Assembly: GCA_034406715.1 (NCBI GenBank)
Contig: CP137879.1
Span: forward strand, 62,001-126,000
Origin: Rhodotorula mucilaginosa
Lineage: Eukaryota; Basidiomycota; Microbotryomycetes; Sporidiobolales; Sporidiobolaceae
Direction: 5' to 3'
Length of the DNA: 64,000 nucleotides
Position 1 is the stretch's first letter, and the number at the start of each line of letters is the position of its first letter. The notes beneath the pieces are model-generated. The model was not told the DNA's origin. It saw only the letters and a program-made list of their open reading frames with translations, and did no database searches. The translations under genes and the position numbers were made by a program. Of the stretch, positions 59,960 to 64,000 are shown piece after piece.

Positions 59960-62869
59960 ATGACGGTCCCCGCTACGCTGAGCCCTGAGCAGAAGGATAC
60001 CGCTCTGACCGACTCTCCCATGCTTGCGCCGTCCGAGATCAACGACGTCGATGCCAAAGCGTCTACCTCGGAGAGCGACCTTCGCCACCTAGAGGACCTC
60101 AAAGTCTCGGACGATGAGCTCTTCGGTGACTTGACCTACAACCAGCTCTCTCTATACGAGAAGAAGTCGTGCGTGCCCGATCTGCAAACTCGCGCGAAAA
60201 AGACTTTCCCCGCTGACATCGCTCTTTGCGGCTACAGGGTTCTGGTGCGCTCGTTCTGCGGTACAGTGAAGTATCGTCGATCTCGCTAATTCTATCGTCA
60301 AACCGCAGATTAACCGCGAATTCGACCGCATGGTGCGTAACGACGTTCTGCCCTTTGGCACGTGACAATCGTCGAGAATGCTGATCCGCCATCACCGCTT
60401 TCCAGAATGCTGTCTCGCGCTTCGGAATGGGACGATACCAGGTGCGTTGACTGCAGCGCAGATACTCGCGTCGCCGCCTCGCCGGGAAGCCCGCAGCTGA
60501 CTTTGATTGCTCGCGCAGTGGTGCATCTTCTTCCTCTGCGGCTTCGGCTACTTCCTCGATCTTTGCTGGGCGCAAGTCTTCGGTCTCGTTGCCGGACAGA
60601 TTCAGCAGGTACGCTCCCCCCTCCCTCGACTACCTGCACGAACTCCGAGGTGGCAAATTCCTGACGTGCGACAACGCTGACTCCGCGCCCGTGTCGACTT
60701 GCAGGAGCTGGATGTTCCGAACAACAAGATTGGCAACCTGAGCGTGCTGTTCAGTGCGGGAATGACGGTCGGAGCGTTGTTCTGGGGTCTCGCCGTCGAC
60801 ATCATCGGCCGACGGTATGTCACGTTCTCCAACCTTGTTCTTGCTTCTGCGTTCCCGTGCTGTTCCGGCACCGGCTGACGTTCTGTGTCGCGTCGTGTAG
60901 ATGGGCATTCAACCTTACGGTGAGCAAGCACTCGGATCGGGTCGGAATTATCCGTGCTGACGGACATGCACTTCGTCGCAGTGCCTCATCTCGTCTGTTT
61001 TCGGTCTCATGTGAGTTCGATTCGTGCTCAGCGACAGTCATCTCGGGAGTATATTGACGCGACACCTGCAGCTTCGCCGCTCCGAGCAACTTCGACGCGC
61101 TTTGCTTCCTTACGTTCTGCATCGGACTCGGCGTCGGCGGCAACATCCCGATCGACGCTACCATCACCCTCGAATTCCTGCCCAACAACCGTCGGTTCCT
61201 ACTTTGCGCCCTATCGACTTTCCAGCCCATCGGTGTCGTGGTCGCCTCGCTCATCGCGTGGGGTCTCGTGCCGAACTACGCTTGCGACACGGCGCTTCCA
61301 TCGTGCAAAACTGGCGAGACGCCTTGCTGTGGACGCTCCGACAACATGGGATGGCGGTACACGATTATCTGCATCGGCGCGTTGACGCTTGCGATCTTCA
61401 TCGCTCGATTCGTCATCTTCAAGTTCTACGAGTCGTGAGTCTGGTTCCGCTCTCTCCCAGCACCTGGTTTCGCTTTTCCCCCGCACCTCCGGTACCGGAC
61501 CATCATGGAGCTTTACATGCTGAGCAATCACCTCCCACAGGCCCAAGTTCTTGCTCGCCAAAGGCCGCGACGAAGAGGCCGTCGACGTGCTGTACAAGAT
61601 CGCCGCCTTCAACAAGCAGCCCCCTCCTCAGCTCACGATCGATGACTTCCGTCTCCTCGACAAGGAGTACAGCGAGAGCCGTTCCATTCACTCCGACGAA
61701 CCCTTGCACGAGGGCGCGAAGGAGCTCAACACGAAGCAGCTCACCAAGTCGCGTCTCCGTCAACTCGTCGGCCAGTTCAAACACCTGAAAGGCCTCTTCA
61801 GCAGCAAGCGCGCGATCTGGATCAGTGTCTCTCTCTGGATCGCTTACGTGCGGGCTTTCTCTTGGCTTGACTGGAGCATGAGCATCCGTTTTGCGACGCT
61901 GACTGCGTACCCCGTGCAGATGGCGCTCTTCTGGTCCTTTTCGGTGGCGGGCGGCTACATCCCGCTCATCTTGCGCCAGAAGGGTATCGACACGTCGCAG
62001 ACTCTCAACCAGACGTACATCGGCTACATCGAGGTCTACACCCCCGGAGTAAGCTGCTCCTGTCAGCGCAATATTGCTTCCTAACGTCTGACTGACGGTT
62101 CTATTCTCCCTTTGCGCACTCGCAGATCTCCGCGACCATCTTGGGTGCTTTCGTAAGTCGCTTTTCAACTCCTTCAGATCCGCCTATGCGGGGAACTACG
62201 CTCATCCGAAGTGCCTGCGCAGCTCATGGAAATCCCGAAGCTCGGCCGTCGATGGGCAATGGTCGCCTCCGCCGCGTTGATGGGCACGTCGTTCTTCCTC
62301 TACGCTACGGTGTCGTCGTTCGCCGGCTACAACGGCATTAGTCTGCTCGAGTACTGGGCGCAATCGCGTGAGTAACCGTCGGAGCGATCTTTCCCTCGAA
62401 ACTCCGCACCGGGGCGACTTTTCCGCCGTTTCTTGCGCTTTTTAGCCCCTACGGTTTCGCTGCAGACACTGACGACGCCCTATACGTCAAAAGTCTATGC
62501 AGGATTATTATATGCATTCACTGTCTCTCTCTTTCACTGTGCTTTCGCTGTCGTACCCATTTCTGACCCCGTTTCTTTCCGCTCACAGCCGGAGATCTTC
62601 CCCGCTCCTTACCGCGGCTCCGGATCCGGCATCGCATCCACTCTGGGTCGACTCTCGGGTACTGTCGCGCCCCGCGCGGCTGGCACGTTCTTCAACCCGC
62701 GATCCAACGGCGTGAGTTTCCTGCTCCGTCGCATTCGTCGTCGAGTCGAACATGCACTGATCGCTGCGAGGTGGAACAGGTTCTCTACATGGCCGGTGGC
62801 GCAGCTTTTGTATCTATGATTGCCGTCGGTTGCGTGCCCTACGAAACCAAGGGCCGTCACACATTCTAA
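59960..62869 (+). CDS. MFS transporter, SV2/SLC22-like branch
   Basis: A plasma-membrane or vacuolar secondary transporter of unknown substrate. ATG 59960 gives MTVPATLSPEQKDTALTDS, a cytosolic tail of about 70 residues, then YQWCIFFLCGFGYFLDLCWA (TM1) and FSAGMTVGALFWGLAVDIIGRRWAFN (TM2 and the loop motif GxxxDxxGRR). TM3-6 continue as LCFLTFCIGLGVGGNIPIDA and LLCALSTFQPIGVVVASLIAW, then a large central loop. The second half runs ALFWSFSVAGGYIPLILRQ, IPKLGRRWAMVASAALMGTS, LLYAFTPEIFPAPYRGSGSG and LYMAGGAAFVSMIAVG. The PESPR-type motif is KFYESPKFLLAKGR. Stop TAA at 62867-62869. Twelve TM segments and about ten introns fit the family; the substrate cannot be told from sequence. Confidence 0.82.
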
Positions 62870-63130
62870 AGACTGTCTATCTTATGCTTCTTTGATAATA
62901 TGGAGACTTTCAACATGTGTAGCCTATCTGTAAGGCGCTACTTGCGTGGCCTCTTAGACAAGGAAAGGAGGAGAGTCTCAGGCTGGAGTGACAGCTCTAG
63001 GGGAGCAGGTCGCCCAACAATCAAGTCCTCAGCTGGGTCAGAATGACTCATCGCTTTGCCCTCTATGCATTGAGAGAACGTCAGTATCGGAGGGGAACTG
63101 TATATCGGAGAAAAGGGATGCGTGAACAAG

Positions 63131-63350
63131 ACCGACGATGCCGACGTCCTTCGCCTTCTCTCCTCCAGCACCTTACTGGCGCAAAGGCGGAAAACGGTCA
63201 GGCCACCGCACAACATTGGGGCAGCGAGCGCGAGATCAAGGCCGTGCGGGAGACGAACGACGAAGTGACCCGGAGCGCGGTGGAAGTCGGCGTTTAACCG
63301 CCGTACGACTTGACTTGGCGCCCTTAAGCTTGGCGACTTCCTGGCGACGA
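63131..63350 (-). pseudogene. Fragment of the alcohol dehydrogenase gene
   Basis: The minus strand reads ADFHRAPGHFVVRLPHGLDL and ALAAPMLCGGLTVFRLCA, matching residues near the middle of the dehydrogenase at 57205-58969. The DNA corresponds to about 57985-58190, entirely within one exon, at roughly 90 percent identity by eye. It carries small insertions and a frame change relative to the parent. Flanks do not match, so this is an isolated inverted duplicate of one exon piece, not a gene. Confidence 0.8.
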
Positions 63351-64000
63351 CTGGCGTTGCCCCATCCTGTTTCCAGCGAAGAAGAGCAACATCAAAAAGA
63401 TTGGCGTGCATGTTTAGTCGCCTGCGGCGGCGGCGTGCAAGCTCATGCGCCTTCGCCGGCTGGGCTCCAGCGGCGCAGTCAATCTCGCAGCCTCGCAGGT
63501 GTGTAATTGATTCTTCGCAGTCCCGCGTATCTCAACATACATACCTCCGGAAGCAGTGTGCAGCTGTCAGCAATCGAGAGTCGGGCGGATGTGTCGGATG
63601 AATGTGGGCTGCAAGCCTCGACTCGGGCGTTTGCGGAGCTCGAGCTCAGCCGGGTCATACGAGCGTATCTCCATCGTGGGAGTGCTGGAGCAGACAGGAC
63701 CTCCGCGGACACGGAGTTGGGAAAGGCAGATACCGCCTATCTAGAGCATGCAGAGAAGAGGAGGAGAGGAGTTCCGGCGAGGTCGACACCGCTTAGGAAA
63801 ATCCGTGGTGGCAAATCTCGACACCGATCGCGGGTTCTGATGCGCGTACGCGCAGAATCAGCGTGGGGCCGGCCGTACGCAATGACATGGCGCGAGTGGA
63901 CGCCGGCTCGGCAGAGGCATCAGCCGCGAGAAAAAGGGCCTCCAAGCGAAAGGGGGGTGAAACGGCGTTTCCGCCGTTCGTAGCCGAAGAAAAGGTTGTA
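63351..64000. other. right edge of window, no supported gene
   Basis: Open frames on both strands (for example 63507-63983 plus) have no recognisable domain. A lone TCCGCGGACAC sequence at 63702-63712 carries the core of the shared motif but not the CAWCCC extension. It might belong to a gene beyond the window. Confidence 0.35.

Overview
The window looks like a piece of nuclear chromosome from a basidiomycete red yeast, probably Pucciniomycotina of the Sporidiobolales (Rhodotorula/Rhodosporidium) type. The basis is GC-rich, intron-dense genes with short introns (GTGAGT-like donors, CTGAC/CTGAT branch sites about 20 nt before CAG/TAG), tight gene spacing, and a housekeeping set typical of such genomes. 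Genus is inference.

Two kinds of territory alternate. The first is conserved genes: the 3' end of a Ser/Pro-rich protein (1-1923), a small acidic unknown protein (6225-6989), dynactin p150/Glued (13528-19209), a CHY zinc-finger protein (19574-20330, minus), ALG3 (about 20484-22761), a Yat2-like carnitine acetyltransferase (23077-26419), eIF4A (30481-32780), a KDM4-type JmjC histone demethylase (37814-42554), mitochondrial uL14 (42914-43731), Met8 siroheme synthase (43984-44979, minus), a membrane-anchored GH5 exo-beta-1,3-glucanase (45124-48435), an FAD monooxygenase (48588-50931, minus), sulfide:quinone oxidoreductase (51633-53965, minus), a persulfide dioxygenase-like MBL protein (54339-55728), a zinc alcohol dehydrogenase (57205-58969) and an MFS transporter (59960-62869).

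The second is visibly less GC-rich accessory islands (about 2.0-5.5, 7.3-12.5, 26.5-29.4 and 35.2-37.6 kb) holding two families I do not recognise. Family N has three genes (9858-12385 minus, 26946-29081 minus, 35298-37576 plus). Each is a tandem duplication of a three-exon module of roughly 250-300 residues, giving six units with motifs YLQWFTLGIT, GDATG, PLxVxLPAY, PGPVCLQG, CWSLQLWR and APxxCLxLCY. Family M has a pair with matching exons (2387-3378 and 4002-4969, minus), plus a gene (7402-8795, minus) with a decayed relative (9172-9300) whose link to that pair is weaker. Five of these genes carry one 14-base sequence, TCCGCGGACAWCCC, in the same orientation 130-210 bp before the proposed start codon; a sixth has a variant. 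N1 and N2 share near-identical exons 1-2 but strongly diverged later exons, which suggests conversion or exon exchange.

Other signals are a tandem partial duplication of the eIF4A 3' end, in which about 567 bp look identical across exons, intron and 3' flank while the rest has decayed; a short block shared between that duplicate and the 5' end of N1; a CpG-to-TpG pattern in the decayed M copy; a fragment of the alcohol dehydrogenase about 5 kb from its parent; and head-to-head sulfide:quinone oxidoreductase and persulfide dioxygenase genes, both with mitochondrial-type presequences. I saw no convincing tRNA, rRNA, CRISPR array or complete transposon.
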